A DNA stretch of 64,000 bases from assembly GCA_021014325.1 (NCBI GenBank), contig CM037469.1, positions 18,561,701-18,625,700 of the forward strand, read 5' to 3'. A program made the position numbers and the translations under genes. Source of the stretch: Plazaster borealis. Lineage: Eukaryota; Echinodermata; Asteroidea; Forcipulatida; Labidiasteridae. How positions within the stretch are numbered: the first letter of the stretch is position 1; the number at the start of each line of letters is the position of its first letter. The notes under the pieces were generated by a model. That model had not been told where the DNA came from. It saw nothing but the letters and a program-made list of their open reading frames with translations, and ran no database searches. Positions 44,619 to 58,492 of the stretch are shown piece by piece.

Positions 44619-47600
44619 GTGAGTACATTCTTGTACATGTCTCATTTTACATTAAACCCATTTGATATCCGCTTTATCTACGGGTGTCTCATAGCACATA
44701 TTTTTATTTTTTTAAGACAGCTTTTTAAAGTTTGTTAATTATGAGACCCATTTATGTAGAACCTTTCTTTTGTACACATTGCGTACTACGTGTTACGCAC
44801 TACGATTTACACACAACGCATGACGGACACCTGGATTTCCCGCCTTAGAATAGAAGTCATAAAACCAAGCTTTACTGGTCGTTTGTGTTTTTGTTGGATG
44901 CTTCAGCATGGATACGTCATCGCGGAACACTGATATTGAATAATTAGTCAGAAATAGCAATTAAAATGAAATTGAACACGGTGAAAACTGCTGAAGCTGA
45001 AACTGGCTTTTAATTGCATGCCAGACTATATTCATTGAACAGTACATTCATTGTACATGTAATTTTAAAAAAACAGACCTTTGTGTAAATTTTTTTCATC
45101 AATGCTCATTTTCAAAATGTATTTTAAAAATTGGATTTTAAGTAAATCTAGCTAATTTATTCATTGCAAAGTACACTTTACGTACTCTATATTTGTTGAA
45201 GCTCAAACAACACAGTTATTTGCTGGTAATATACCTCTTGAAATAGATATGACTTTAGGAGTCTCTTGAAAGCCTTGAATGTACTGTTCTTGAATGTACC
45301 ACCTCGCTGTGAAGACTTACCATAAAAGGATATTGCTGATCAAAAAACTGTTTACTGCGTGTCAATTACGAGCATTTCCATAAGAACTATCAATTTGGAT
45401 TTGTGTAATACATTTCATCTGTCGGGGGAAACACAGCTGTCAGAAATTTGTAAGCGCACAAATTTGCTAAGCACAGAAGAATCTTGCTTAGCAGAAACGT
45501 GTTACCATCCAAAGTGCCATAAAGTATAATTTGTTGCAACTGGTGCCCTGCTCTGTGTGTTTTCTGCTTTTAACCTGATTAAATTGGGCTTTGGATTTTA
45601 TGAACAACTAACTGTAGTAAGCAGACTGCTTTGTCATGAAATATAAATCCATTACTGAATAGTGATAATGGTTCGTCAATTATGTAATTTAAAATATCAG
45701 ATAATAAAAAAAAGTCTGTATGTCTTTATTTATAAGCTAAAATGTCCTATCCTTCAGGGAGTAGATGCACTGTATTCTTTCAAATTTAAAATCTTGATTC
45801 AGTTTTTAGGGGGAGGTTCGGTTTTAATACATGTAGGAGTTCTTTTTGTTTTCTAATAATTACAAAACAACTCAAAACAAAGTTATATTTTCAATTTTTT
45901 TAAATTTCCGTTTGCTTTTTGTCTGATAGGGGCAAAAACAAACTACAATATTTAACCACTATTCTCTTGAAAAAAACCCAATAAAACCTTCTGGGATGAA
46001 ATATTCACACACCAGTTGCTTTTTTGATCAGGTTTATGGAAAACAGATGGCATTAATTAATGAAAGCACATGGACTCTTCAAAAATCAAAATCAATGGTC
46101 AACCACGCCTTCATTGAGAACAATATAAAGTTCACTCACACTGTACGCGTATATTATACACATAAGGTGTGAAGATTGCAAAAACAATGACAATATCATA
46201 CTGGATGGAACCCTGTGTGGTGAATTGATTATACTACGACAGGTGTCGCTCCACCATAAAGTACCTGTATTCACACGTCACCTCAGCCAACCTGACGCCA
46301 TACAGCGTAAAACAAGACGACTAGGCAAGGGGTTTGACAAGCTCAACGCTCATGCCATTAGCATGGAAATTGATAAGTGTGGCTTGAGCCGTCAGAAGGA
46401 GCATTAATTCAGTCCATTTCTTGTCATGCAGGAAGCAACTGTCTAGTGAGGATTCTGACAGTATGATGGGGGGGGGGGTCGGGATGGGACTTCATCTTCT
46501 CCCTGTAACTAGACAAAATCTGTGCAGTACACTCTCCATGGATTGTTGAAGGAAAACACATCAACAAAAATGTTGTCAATCTTGTCAAAAATCAAGTTGT
46601 AGGCCCTAAACCACAAGGGAAACTGACTGGGTTAATGTTAAATAATTTGGGGTTGAAAACACCTTAACCATGTTGGTTAGTTTGGAGAGAAACAATTGTT
46701 GATATTGATTTAAAAACCATGTAGGGGATGAAAGAAAACTCTAAATTTTAAAATGCACTTTCTATTCCCAAACTCTACAACATTTGTTTTTGTACCACCC
46801 CTTTGAAATTTGACTCTAGTAGTTAGTACTAGCTTCTTATATATTGCAAGCATGCAACTTTTCAACTGGACAGCTGATTTCCTCGTTTTTAGTTTCTCAG
46901 CTGTATCATTGGAAATTGAAAATCACAGTACAAAGTCTTGCTGTGCATGCCTAGAAATGTCTTCTTTTTTTTCTTTCAAACTGCAGTTTCATGCCTGATA
47001 ATGAAATCTGCAATCATCAGACACACTTTACTAATAGTTCACTTGCTGATTTAATATTTGCCAAGCCACAGGGCAGGTCAAAGGGTAATTAGTTTGATCC
47101 ATCGATAAAACATTGTTGGAAGAAAAGTGCGACGAGACTACACCTTTAAGACATTACACTTCACATGAATTTAAGCAGCCTACCTTCTGTAATTAATATC
47201 TCACACTACAAAATAAGATTATAGTGTTTTAATTCAAGTAAACATGGTCAATGCGCAGTAAAGATGCAGCCCAATATCGCTCGCAGTGATGTAAATTGAA
47301 CATTATCTCCAATTAGTTGTTTTATTGCATTTGAAGATGACTCATTAAGATGCACAGGTTGTACACTGTTTAGCTTAAAGGCAGAATACATACAGTTATT
47401 ATAAGAGGATATTCTACGGAATTGTACTTTTTCATTGGTTTCTGAAACAGTAATAATTACATATAGACTCCTCTAGTTTCAAGTAAACACTCCTCCCAAT
47501 GACCTGTGAAAACTTCATCAAAATAAGTTGTCATGTTTTTTTAGAGTAGCTGTTTTTTAACATTTATCCCATTTTTCTTAGTTTTGGGCAAGTATAATTG

Positions 47601-48989
47601 GATACACAGATTTAAAACATATTTATCAGACTGAAAGTCATCATGTGAACGTGATTTTTTTAAATTACAGATATTACACAGTGAGGTAATATTATTCAGT
47701 TGAATAATGTGGACCAGTGTTAATTTCAAGCCCTGAGATATAAGATAAATTTTTATTTTTATTTGCAAAGTTAGAATAAATTCCTGTGCATGGGTACTCA
47801 AAAACACACATGACTACCCATTTTGATTAAATTGTTTACAGTTAAAATAAAGGTAGGGTTGAACTGGACAATAACAATAATTACATTCAAAATCAAGTAA
47901 CATTGCACTAGAAGAATAAAATAACAAATTCAATGTTTTAAAATATTTTATTTTACACTATGTATATGTGCATTAAAAATGTTTAAGCACTAAACCAAAG
48001 TCACCAATATTAACAAAATATAATAGGAAACAATGAGGTAGAAAATGAACAGTAAACTTCAAGTAGGACTGCACTGGAAATAAGTATGAAGAAAACAAAT
48101 ATTTGTTTTTATACACAGGCATTCAGTTGTGTGAATCAAAAATGTTCAATAAAGAAAAGAAAAAAAGAAAAAGAAAAAAACATACAAAATGAACATGTAC
48201 AAAACAAATTGGAGCTCAGGAAACATGGAGGAGTTTGCAACATCCAGTGAAGATGCGCATCCCTCATTAATCGTTTAAAAACTCTGGCATATTTTATTCA
48301 AATGTACACACTGTACATTGCACTTCTACTGCAAACTTGCATTTAACACTAGAGCGCACTTTCGACCGGTCCCCATATTCCCAGCGTAATACATTTTAAA
48401 TTAAGCACCCGTCGGTCCACTGCACATCCCTACTGCTAGCAGTGTACCCCGGAATGATTAATTAAATAATAGAGCGCTGAAATGCTGGCATGGACACGAT
48501 GCATGAATGATGGTGTAACGCTTCACGGCTCGACAATTTTTTGATTTGCAATATACGAAGTTTGGGACCAGATTCAAGCAATGCGCTATATCGTGCCATA
48601 CGTATAGTCGTATGTAGTCTGCTTGCGCCCAGTTTGTCTTGTTATGTTAGCATTTTATACATGTTACTCTCAGCGTGTAGACAATTGTTTTGATAGTAGG
48701 GGTCTGTTGTTATTTTAAGAACTGACCTTTACGAAGACTAAGAGACGTTCACGGAACCACATTTTGTCATGTGATGGATGGATCAATCAGGGTTAGCATA
48801 CATGTATCACATCCGATGTATGTAAGAATTTCTTAAGAGAAAACTGCAATTTTGAAATATGTTTGTATTAGGCCTATTAGGCGGCAGAATATAAATGTAT
48901 TTCAGTGTGTGATTCAAGTGTAATTTTATGTTAACAAAAAGGGGAGAAACAAAAATCATTAAAGATGTCAGAGATTTCTAATAATAATA

Positions 48990-49120
48990 TGCAGTTCTTA
49001 TAAAGCGCTTTATCACACCCAAGGGCATATCAAAGCACTTATTACTTTATCCACAAAGTTATGCGGAGCTATGTTTGAAATATAAGACCCATTAATTAAA
49101 GTCCTTTTTAAAGGATTAAA
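48990..49120 (+). repeat. Dispersed 'CTTATAAAGCGCTTTATCAC' repeat
   Basis: Related sequences occur near 21275-21470 and at 63660-64000 (TTATATAGTGTTTTATCACA, ATCTCAAAGCACTCATTATA). The last copy runs off the window end. Confidence 0.5.
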
Positions 49121-49398
49121 GCCCTTTTTTCTAGATCTAACCATCATTTTGTTTAGAATGTCATCAGAATGTATCACATGTGTACTTTAAGATCCAATAA
49201 AAACAAAATAGAAATTCGAAAGGAGATTATTAAATAATTAACAATAGGTTTTTTTTGCTAAAAGTGGAGACAACAGCATTTGTTGATTGCAAAAATGAGC
49301 AGATTCTCCTTTTCTCAATGAAACTTTCACAGGTGACTTTTATTGTATCTTTCTTGATATTAAGCATAACATTGACACAAAACCAAACGACCCTGCCT

Positions 49399-49782
49399 TT
49401 AAAGGCATCGTACACGTTTGGAAATTGTCAAAGACCAGTGTTCTCACTTTGTGTATCCCAACATATGCATAAAATAACAAGCCTGTGAAAATTTGGGCTC
49501 ATTTGGTCATCGAAGTTGCAAGAAAATGATGAAAGAAAAAACACCCTTGTTGTACAAATTTGTGTGCTTTCAGATAGAATAATAAAAACTTCTTGCAAGA
49601 AGTTTTTATTATTTTAGTGAGAAATTACCTCTTTCTTAAAAACTACGTTACTTCAGAGGGAGTCGTTTCTCACAATGTTTTATACTATCAACAGCTCTCT
49701 GTTGCTCGTTACCAAGTCAGTTTTTATACATGTATGCTAATACATATTTTGAGTAATTACCAAACGTGTACGATGCCTTTAA
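49399..49782 (+). mobile_element. TTAA-flanked MITE family A, copy 6
   Basis: Cleanest copy: TTAAAGGCATCGTACACGTT at the left, its reverse complement at the right, both ending in TTAA. The central hairpin is perfect. Confidence 0.85.
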
Positions 49783-50455
49783 CTCAGAGAATACCAAAAC
49801 AGTTGAAACTGAGGCCTAGAGCCCTGCATACATTACCATAAATTTAATGTTTACTGCATCTATGCATAATTCACGGTTCAATTTGAATAGTTATAACAGA
49901 ATACGAAGTACTACAGTACAGTGTGCATTGGTGTCCAAGTTAGGTAGTATTTGGTTGCAATATAATTACTCTGTACAATTACCCTTAAGTGGCAGTAGTG
50001 CATTATTCATCAAGCTGAATCAGTATTGATCATATGATGAAGGGGCTCCGTGCTTAATAATGCACATTTGCAACAAGGAAAAGAAAGCCAATCAAATCCA
50101 TAGATTGCAAACCACTGATATTAATGTTATCAATAAATAAAGAGCCAACAGAATAGAAAAGCCATTCATATTGAGTGTTACCTGATTTTAAATATTAGAT
50201 TACGTACTCTTCGAGCATTGAGTTGGATGTAATGCAGGTAAATTTAGGTAAATAAATGTTAACTAGGGAATTCTATTAAAAACAATAAAAACAATTTAAC
50301 CAATTGTTTTAGAAGGTGGAAAATGAAACATTTTTATAAATGTGCACGGTGACATGCCAGAACCCAGCACTTTCTGCTATAACTGGGTTTATTTGTAATA
50401 TCAAATAGAGGAAAAGAAGAGTTTTCAAGTAACACCTATAATCATTCAGTTTTGC

Positions 50456-50829
50456 TTAAAGGCACTGTACACGTTTGGTAATTACTCAAAATATATATTG
50501 GCATAAAAACTGACTTGGTAACGAGCAACAGGGAGCTGTTGATAGTATAAAACATTGTGAGAAACGACTCCCTCTGAAGTAACCTAGTTTTTGAGAAAGA
50601 GGTAATTTCTCACTAAAATAATAAAAACTTCTTGCAAGAAGCTTTTATTCCTAACTGAAAGCACACAAATTTGTACAACAAGGGTGTTTTTTCTTTTGTC
50701 TTTTTCTTGCAATTTCGATGACCAATTGAGCCCAAATTTTCACAGGCTTGTTATTTTATGCATATGTTGGGATACACCAAATGAGAACACTGGTCTTTGA
50801 CAATTACCAAACGTGTACAATGCCTTTAA
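50456..50829 (-). mobile_element. TTAA-flanked MITE family A, copy 7
   Basis: Left TTAAAGGCACTGTACACGTT, right ACGTGTACAATGCCTTTAA. Inverted orientation relative to 49399-49782, from which it is separated by 673 bp. Confidence 0.85.
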
Positions 50830-52385
50830 AGTTGGGACAAAATGCTTTGAAATATAAGAAAATTATAACCTTGTTCAAATGCACCAACAAAGAGCTCCAA
50901 CTAAAATATGGACACACTATAACGGCAGATGTAATGATCATTACCTGTTTTGTAAACTGTGCTGTTGTATAACAACATGCTTATTTATCATATCTTGCAA
51001 GGAAATAAATATTTATAATAAAGATAAAATTCCCCTCAAAGGTGAAAGCATTCCAGGCAGATTATTTTCTCAGAAAATGCTTTTATAATTTAAAAAATGG
51101 ATGATCTATTTTGTGTGTAATTATTATGTGACATTGTTTCCAAGCCTTAAATAAGGTGAGACGGTCCATGAAAGAGCAGACTATTAATGCATTGAGGCAT
51201 ATGATACAAATGTGTAATTATTATTACCAAATGACCTCGCAGACGCATGGCACAGTTCTGCATCCACATGGGCAAAAAGTATTGCTGACGTTAATCCAGG
51301 TCTAATAAAAACATTTGCCCTAATATGAAGTATAAAATATCATTCTCGGTGTCATTTTTAATTTGATCTACACATGTAGCTGTCACTAGACGTATCCAGT
51401 GGTGGTGAGATTGGACCATATGGATCATGAAACGGAATGGTAGAATTACCGTTAATAAAGGTTGAAGCATATGTCTGGTTATTCATTGTGACAAATAAGG
51501 AATAGTTTCAATCCGGAAGCTTCCTGATTATAACATTTATACAAGTGCCAACCCTCTGAAAGAAAAGCTGTTTGAAATACCATGAAAATCAAAACAATAC
51601 ACTACAAGAACTTCCAAAATCACTGCTGCTTAGAAATGTTGATTGTGGCTGTTGAAATAATGCCAATATGAAGGTGCACAAAATCCCTGGAAAAAAACAG
51701 CATAATCCGTAATTAGTTTTCACAAAAACCTCACCATCTAATCTGACAACATTTTCAAAAGTTGATTATTGAAAACTAGAGGACAGGAGAGGTATTCTAC
51801 TCTTCCAAAAGCCAGCATTGTATGGTCCCCGTAATCATTATGCATAAACCGATGACGAAACCTGCATGCACAGATCACACAGAATGTCATTGCCTGATGC
51901 TGCCAAGTAAATTGCCTCTCCCTTCAAATTCTACAGGGAGCTGTCTGCTGCTGCAGAGAGATCGCTGACTGAATTCAGATAATATCTTGATTGAAAACCC
52001 AGGCCGCTATAAAAAAAAAATAGTAATAATAATAATAGAAGAGGATCGCAAGACATTCTTCCCTGTAGAAACTGGCTCGATCGAGGCATTCAAATCCCAA
52101 GTTGCCAGAGTAACGGTCTGAAGGCTTGGGGTAGGTTTTTTATTTTATATTTTTAACTCTCCTTATTTTTTTTTTTGTCCACGTCTTGTGGATTGGAAAA
52201 TGTGACGTTGCTCAGCGTTAATATTTAATGAGGGAGTTGACACACATGTCAATTGCGGTGATAAATTGTCCGTTTAATTTGAAATCTTTTGGCTTGTTTG
52301 TATTAAGTAAAAGCATGGGGGTATGTGTGTTGACTGTACGTGTATGGTCTTGACTCATGTGTGTGCGATGCAAAGGTCTGTAAAA

Positions 52386-52500
52386 TATAATTATTATTAT
52401 TATTATTATTTATTCGGCATATTACACAAGACAATAACAATAAAAAAACAGCAGAGACAATGATAAAAAACTAGGGAACAGACAATAGAGCCAGCAACGC
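52386..52500 (-). mobile_element. LINE-like 3' tail
   Basis: On the minus strand GTCTTGTGTAATATGCCGAA is followed by TAAATAATAATAATAAT, a terminal shape of several non-LTR retrotransposons (short microsatellite tail). Confidence 0.45.
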
Positions 52501-53394
52501 ATGCCAGGAAAAAAAAAAGTTAACCAAATAACTGTGGCCCAAGAGCCTTCGTTTCCAACGCTACTGGCTATACAAAATTATAGAGAATATATCAAAAATA
52601 AAAAATCTTTATGTACAGCAATAAAAGGTGGAAAAACTAATGATGATTACTTGTATTATTTTAGGAATAACAAATCATGTCTGATATTTCAAAGTCTAGA
52701 TATGCTACATGTAGCTCCTATTAATGAGGGGTGTGCAGTGCTCAAATTTTGGGGGAAAATCAATAAGACCTCAGGATTTGTAGCTCCGAAAACAATTTGT
52801 ATTGGACCAGAATTTTGTAGTAAATTTGCATCTGGTTATATCTGAATTTTTTTTTTTTTTTAAGCCTTTGAGAAAGACTCTGTTAGGTTCGAAAATAGGG
52901 GTTTTAAAGCGAGATAATTATGGAGTTATAGCATTTTTTGAGTGTTTATATTTTTAAGGAAAATTGCATCACACATGAAATGAACATGGGGTGGTATAGT
53001 GGGGTTAATAACCCAAGGAATTGGCTCTGAGTGTGAGAGGGGCTTTAGTCCAAGCTCCTATATCATATGATAATGACTGGAGGTGTTACTTTCTCCATGT
53101 TTTAATGATGAGGTGACATCATCTTGGAGTATCGTGGCTGGTGATACTGCCTCTGAATTCCTACAATCCATGATCCATGTATTACAGACAGATCAGACAG
53201 GGGTCTCCTTAGCTAGCATATCAGCCTGATCAGGCCAATATGCCAAAGAAAAATAGTCCATGACCTACAGATTTTATACTTATTTTTTTATTTGAAGAGT
53301 CATTTGAATGATTTGTTTACATCATTAATCAACAAACCTTTACAAACCTCTCCAAAATTCTCATTTTGATTTTCTCCCACCCAAATTCCTGCCA

Positions 53395-53586
53395 GGGCCC
53401 AATTACACATAGCTGCTCAAGCAGAAGATATTGATTAACAGTTTGCTTCAACACAAAATAAGCAGGATACCATTCACAAATTGTACATGTGACATTGTAT
53501 TTTAGCTGGTAACCTTAGTCTGGTAAGCATAATTTTGGTTGTGCTTAGCTACTTTTTATGCTTAAGCAGCTCTATGAAATTGGGTC
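53395..53586. mobile_element. GGGCCCAATTTCATAGAGCTG MITE, copy
   Basis: GGGCCCAATTACACATAGCT at the left, AGCAGCTCTATGAAATTGGG at the right. Interior matches 39904-40090. Confidence 0.8.
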
Positions 53587-54074
53587 CAGGATTACAAACC
53601 CATTTTGAATGTAGATGGCATTTACACTTGGTTGTGTATGTGGTGTTTTTATGGACAAAGCACAGGATGGGAATTAAATTACCCTTCCAAGAAAACAAAC
53701 GTACTTGCCCCTTTAAGGTTGAATGATGAGGTGATGGAGTCATCTTGCAGCATCAAGGCTCCTCCATCCAGGATCCCTCCAGTCTTACTGATCACTGGTT
53801 GTCTTAAATGGACATTCCTCTGCAAGGGATCGTCTTAGAAGCTTGTGGCTGACATATTTACTGGCATAGTTAGAAGGGATAAGCTCAGATGTGTGGGTTA
53901 GTATTTCAGATTTCACCATGTGCACCATGTGGGATTAATACCGTATGTCAAGAATTGAAACTTGAGTTTCTTTCTTTTGCATCGGGACAAAAACTACTGC
54001 TTGGGACTTTTGCTCAGCAATAATTGATACAGGAACCAGACACAAGCAAAATACAAAAAGAAGGTTATTTATTA

Positions 54075-54212
<138 letters not shown>

Positions 54213-55834
54213 TTTTTTTATGGGGGGGACTGGAATATGTTTTTACAAATGAGAACTTTGACTGTTTATAGTTAAAAACAGCATATTATATCCAAGATTT
54301 GTTTAGAAACAGTGTTCACAAAGTTTGTTTACAAGCAACTTTGCAAAATGCAAAACTTTTCTACATCATGAGTTCATACCTCTTTTAGATACAGTAAGGA
54401 TTAATATTAAACAAATTATAATATATATTGATCATCACATGTAATGTATGTACAGTTAATATTATGTAGCCTACAGTGTACATCCTGATCAAAATGGTTT
54501 CAACAGGAACAGGTGTACAGAAAGGTATGGTTGTGTAGGCCAGTGTATGGTGCCAGGCAGGCCAGATGCCAATTTTATCTAATGTTTGTTTATTTAGTCT
54601 TATCTTGGATCAATATCAACACAGATATTCTATCAAAGCTTCTGTTTTGAGATATGAAATGATAAAGGTTTAAACTGTAAATGATCTGATAACGGTTGTC
54701 CAATTAAAAATATACATTAATTTAGAACTAAAACAAGATCGGTTAAAACATTAAACCTTTCTATCTCTTGGTAACAACTTTTTGGGGAGTTGATGGGGAC
54801 TACCTGTCAATGAAACTGTTCAACCTCCATGGTTCAACCATGGAGGAAGGAATAGAAATGGTCCCTTGTTCTATGGCGGCACAAACAGGGCCCAATTTCA
54901 TGGCACTATTTACCACAGAATTCTAGCTGGCGGCTCATAGAAATACGGACTTAACATTTTGTTTATATAATGTATAGTGCCATATTAAGTTAGGTTTGTT
55001 GGCTATTTCCTCTGAAGATACATATATGTCCAATCATAGAGCAATCTAGCTTCCCATCGTTACAGAGGATTGGGTTAATTTTGTCCGGGGGAGGGGGGGG
55101 ATGGTATCACTTTTGCCACCTCCCCCCTTTGATAAGCCAAATGACAATTGTTGCAGTTGCTGTTTAATGATTGTCTGACAGGCATGTATGTGTTTCTGCT
55201 AGTCAGCTGTACATTTGAGCATTGAGCATCCCTATAATTCTTTTCTAGCCTGTGCGATTTTTGTGTGTGATAATTACATGTAAAATAAGCTTGGTTTCAC
55301 ACAAGCGGGTAGCTAGTATTTGTTGACTATAGCGGGCTGGACCAGAGAAGCTAGTATGACTCTAGCGTGCCATGCCATGATGTAACACCTACATGAAGGC
55401 ACTCCTTGATAAATCATTCACATAGGTAGCGCCCCAAATGGCCACAGCTGCTACACCAATCAGCTTACATGTTGCTCACAGACAGCATGGCGTACAATCA
55501 TTTATTATTCACAAAATCTCTCAGTTGAGTTGGTGAGCTCTGGAATTTTTTTTTTGGTGATAAATATGGATCCAGAGTGTTCTTTTTCTTTGTACTGCCT
55601 TTACTTAGCAATTATTTCCATCTTTAAAAGAAATAAACATTTTTTTAAGGACTCAAGTCCACAGCTTGATTACTCAAAGCACAAAGATTCACCTGAGTTG
55701 TTGCCATAGTGATTTGTATTGTGACATCACACTTTGCCTAGCAATCAAGATTGATACACATCTTAAGATCAATCCTGTGTTGTGAAATAGGAGTCCAGGA
55801 TCCCAGACCCTGAGTCTCCCGGGAATCACTCTTC

Positions 55835-55890
55835 ATCTTGAGTTTTAGTTTCATCTTGAGTTTTAGTTTCATCTTGAGTTTTAGTTTCAA
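55835..55890 (+). repeat. 18-bp unit repeated three times
   Basis: ATCTTGAGTTTTAGTTTC occurs three times head to tail. Confidence 0.9.
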
Positions 55891-56739
55891 ACTCGACTCC
55901 TAGCCATGCCATACATACATGTGCCATTGTAATTATAACTTAACTTAACAGTAGAATCTTGATTTGCAAATTATGCTCTTGCAAAGAACCCTCTTCAAAT
56001 TATTAAAAAACAAAATTTCTTTTCGTGTTTATGTACCAAATTAGTTGCATTTCTTTAAAAAAAAAAGAAGCTAGGTGAGATGAATTTTTCATATAATAGC
56101 TGAAGAGCTGTCATAAAACAAACCGTACCATCATTGTCATTATTTAGTCATTAATAAAACTACCAGCAAATACTACATAGTACATGTAGATACCCCATTG
56201 CTAATATTAAACCATGCACACATTAACTAATGATACCAGTAATTGTATTTTTATTTAGGTCTATAAAACTGTTAGTAATTTATTACAAACATCAAGTAAT
56301 AAACCAAAAGAAAAAACTGAGTAGGTAAATTTTAATTAACTAGAGAATGACTTGAACCTGCAACATTAAAATTATTAAACCATGCACAAATACTCGTATC
56401 AGTACAATTACATTTTGGTTTTCATTTCTACTTGGAAACTAGGGGCAATAGTGTATGCAGGTGGGATACTTTGTCCATAAGGGCAAGGCGGGTTTTTCCT
56501 TAATACAGGTTACCTCAATGAGGGAAATGTAACTTTCTGCTGGGGGCACCAAGGCAATGACCGGGGGGCAATTGCCTTTGAGCAATTTCGTCCAGCAATT
56601 TTGCATAGCAAAATATTTATACTGAACATGTTTTGTGCACACTGAATGGTAAAATTGAGTTTGCAAATGATCGTTTTTGAGGAGCAACTGATACAAGGGA
56701 GATCGTTCACTGCATGTCCTCTATTTTCTAGGAAACCAA

Positions 56740-57043
56740 AACTTCAAAGTCCCTTCACAAGATGAAATTCCCAGAAAATTCCTGGAAACATTTGGTTGAC
56801 CTTTTCATACTTGAATTGCTAACCCTGGCAAACTTGCAGGGAATAGCCATTTGCCAGAGCTACCACTGCTTTGGAGTAGGGCTACACGAGACAACCCTGG
56901 GGTTTGTTTGCTGAGTGCTCATTCTTCCCAGGAAAATTGCATGAGTGTGCAACAAAGATGAAGTGGCCGTGGGTAAAATTCCCCAGGATCTTCCTGGGGT
57001 TTTATGTCCTGGAAACTGGCTCTGTAATGTGAAAAGGGTTATA
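56740..57043. mobile_element. Inverted-repeat element related to 60448-60722
   Basis: CCCTGGGGTT, TTCCTGGGGTTTTA and the terminal GTGAAAAGGGTTATA recur in 60448-60722. Ends are poorly preserved here. Confidence 0.45.
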
Positions 57044-57137
57044 GTTAGTAAACATAAAAAAGCATAAATACCAAGACTGAAAAAAATATGCATCATATGG
57101 AGGGTGCTTTGCATCTTAATTAAAGAAGATAATTAGT

Positions 57138-57365
57138 TAGACTGCAGGACTTGCAATCCCAAGGTTATGGGTTCGAATCTGGCCAAGCTAACCGATTTCA
57201 CAATGACTAGAGTAAGTATTGTCGTCTAGTTACTGAATCACAATTTATTGATTTGTGCAATTCATACTCATAGACGTTAAACCAATGTTTGTATGACCGA
57301 GATTGGCTGTTGCCAGCTTGGCGTTAATATCTCCTTGTGGGAGCTTTGCCGAGTTCCCTTGTTTG
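57138..57365 (+). mobile_element. tRNA-derived SINE (second family), full-length copy
   Basis: TTAGACTGCAGGACTTGCAA, B box GGGTTCGAATC, then ATTGTCGTCTAGTTACTG, ACGTTAAACCAATG and TTGGCTGTTGCCAGCTTGGC. Matches the minus-strand copy at 8222-8435 and the interrupted copy at 58781-58990. Confidence 0.75.
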
Positions 57366-58492
57366 GGAATATCCGATCTTAAACAAACAGACAAACAAAC
57401 AAATAATAATGAAATAATGGGCCAACTGCCTGCACAGAACCAAAATTCACTTTACTCAGGTTTAGTATGGAGCTATATTCAATGTGCATGTGGAGGGAGG
57501 GGGTGGGGAGGGGATTAGTTTAGACCCTGATTTTAATTGTGCTTTTTTTCCCCTGGTATGTACTGAAATTATACAATGTCTTAATCCTCCCAAATCCTTT
57601 TATATCCTCTTTGCTGAAATGAAGGATTCAGAAGGACCGAGGCCGGTAGACCTAAAGAACACTTATCACTGGGTCAGGCATTCCAATCTGTTTAAAGTCC
57701 AAACAATTTGTTGTGGAGTGACATACATGTAGAAGAGGACGATAGTGGAGGATTGATCAAAGTCACCTGTTGGCAAGAAGGCCCAGCATTCTAAGGGTTT
57801 GAAGTAAAGGAATACAAACTGACTACATTTCAACGATCCTTAGCACGTGCACACACCTCATAAATGACACACATCTTTACACAAATGTGTCAAATAATTT
57901 GTCATCTCCTAAAAGATCCTTGTCATATTTCCAGATAAAGTTTTGCGGGGTGTCATGTTGCCAACAGCGACATCAATCCCTGTATTAAACCTGTCTTCTC
58001 GTACCCAGCCTGTGTACACACAATCCTCTTCAGCCAGGGCAGCTCCATATTTCATACAGCCTAATCAATAATAGAAATCAATAATCCACGCTTGACTTCC
58101 TAAACAGAGGTGTGGACAACAAAGCGGGGCTAATTGATGTCTGCTCTTAAGAATTAAACGTACTGTGAATAATTAAAACACCTCAGCATTGGGGTGGTAC
58201 GTGTATTTCCTACTCCACCCCCCCTTGCATATTTCTTAGGTAAATTGGGATCTGTAATGAGATTGTGAAATTACAGTGTTCATTATTAATTTAATACAAT
58301 CGCTGTTTCGCAGCTGCAGCTCTCTACTGACCCGATTTGTGTGCACAGTGACTGCACACAATTGTTATAACGTGATAGAGTTTGCTTGAAAAGTTAAATA
58401 CACTGTCTTCTTAAATAGAAGAGGATGGGGAGAAAAGATATATGAACCCAAAACAGAAAATTGCATCAATTTGAGTGTGAAACAAAGATAAA

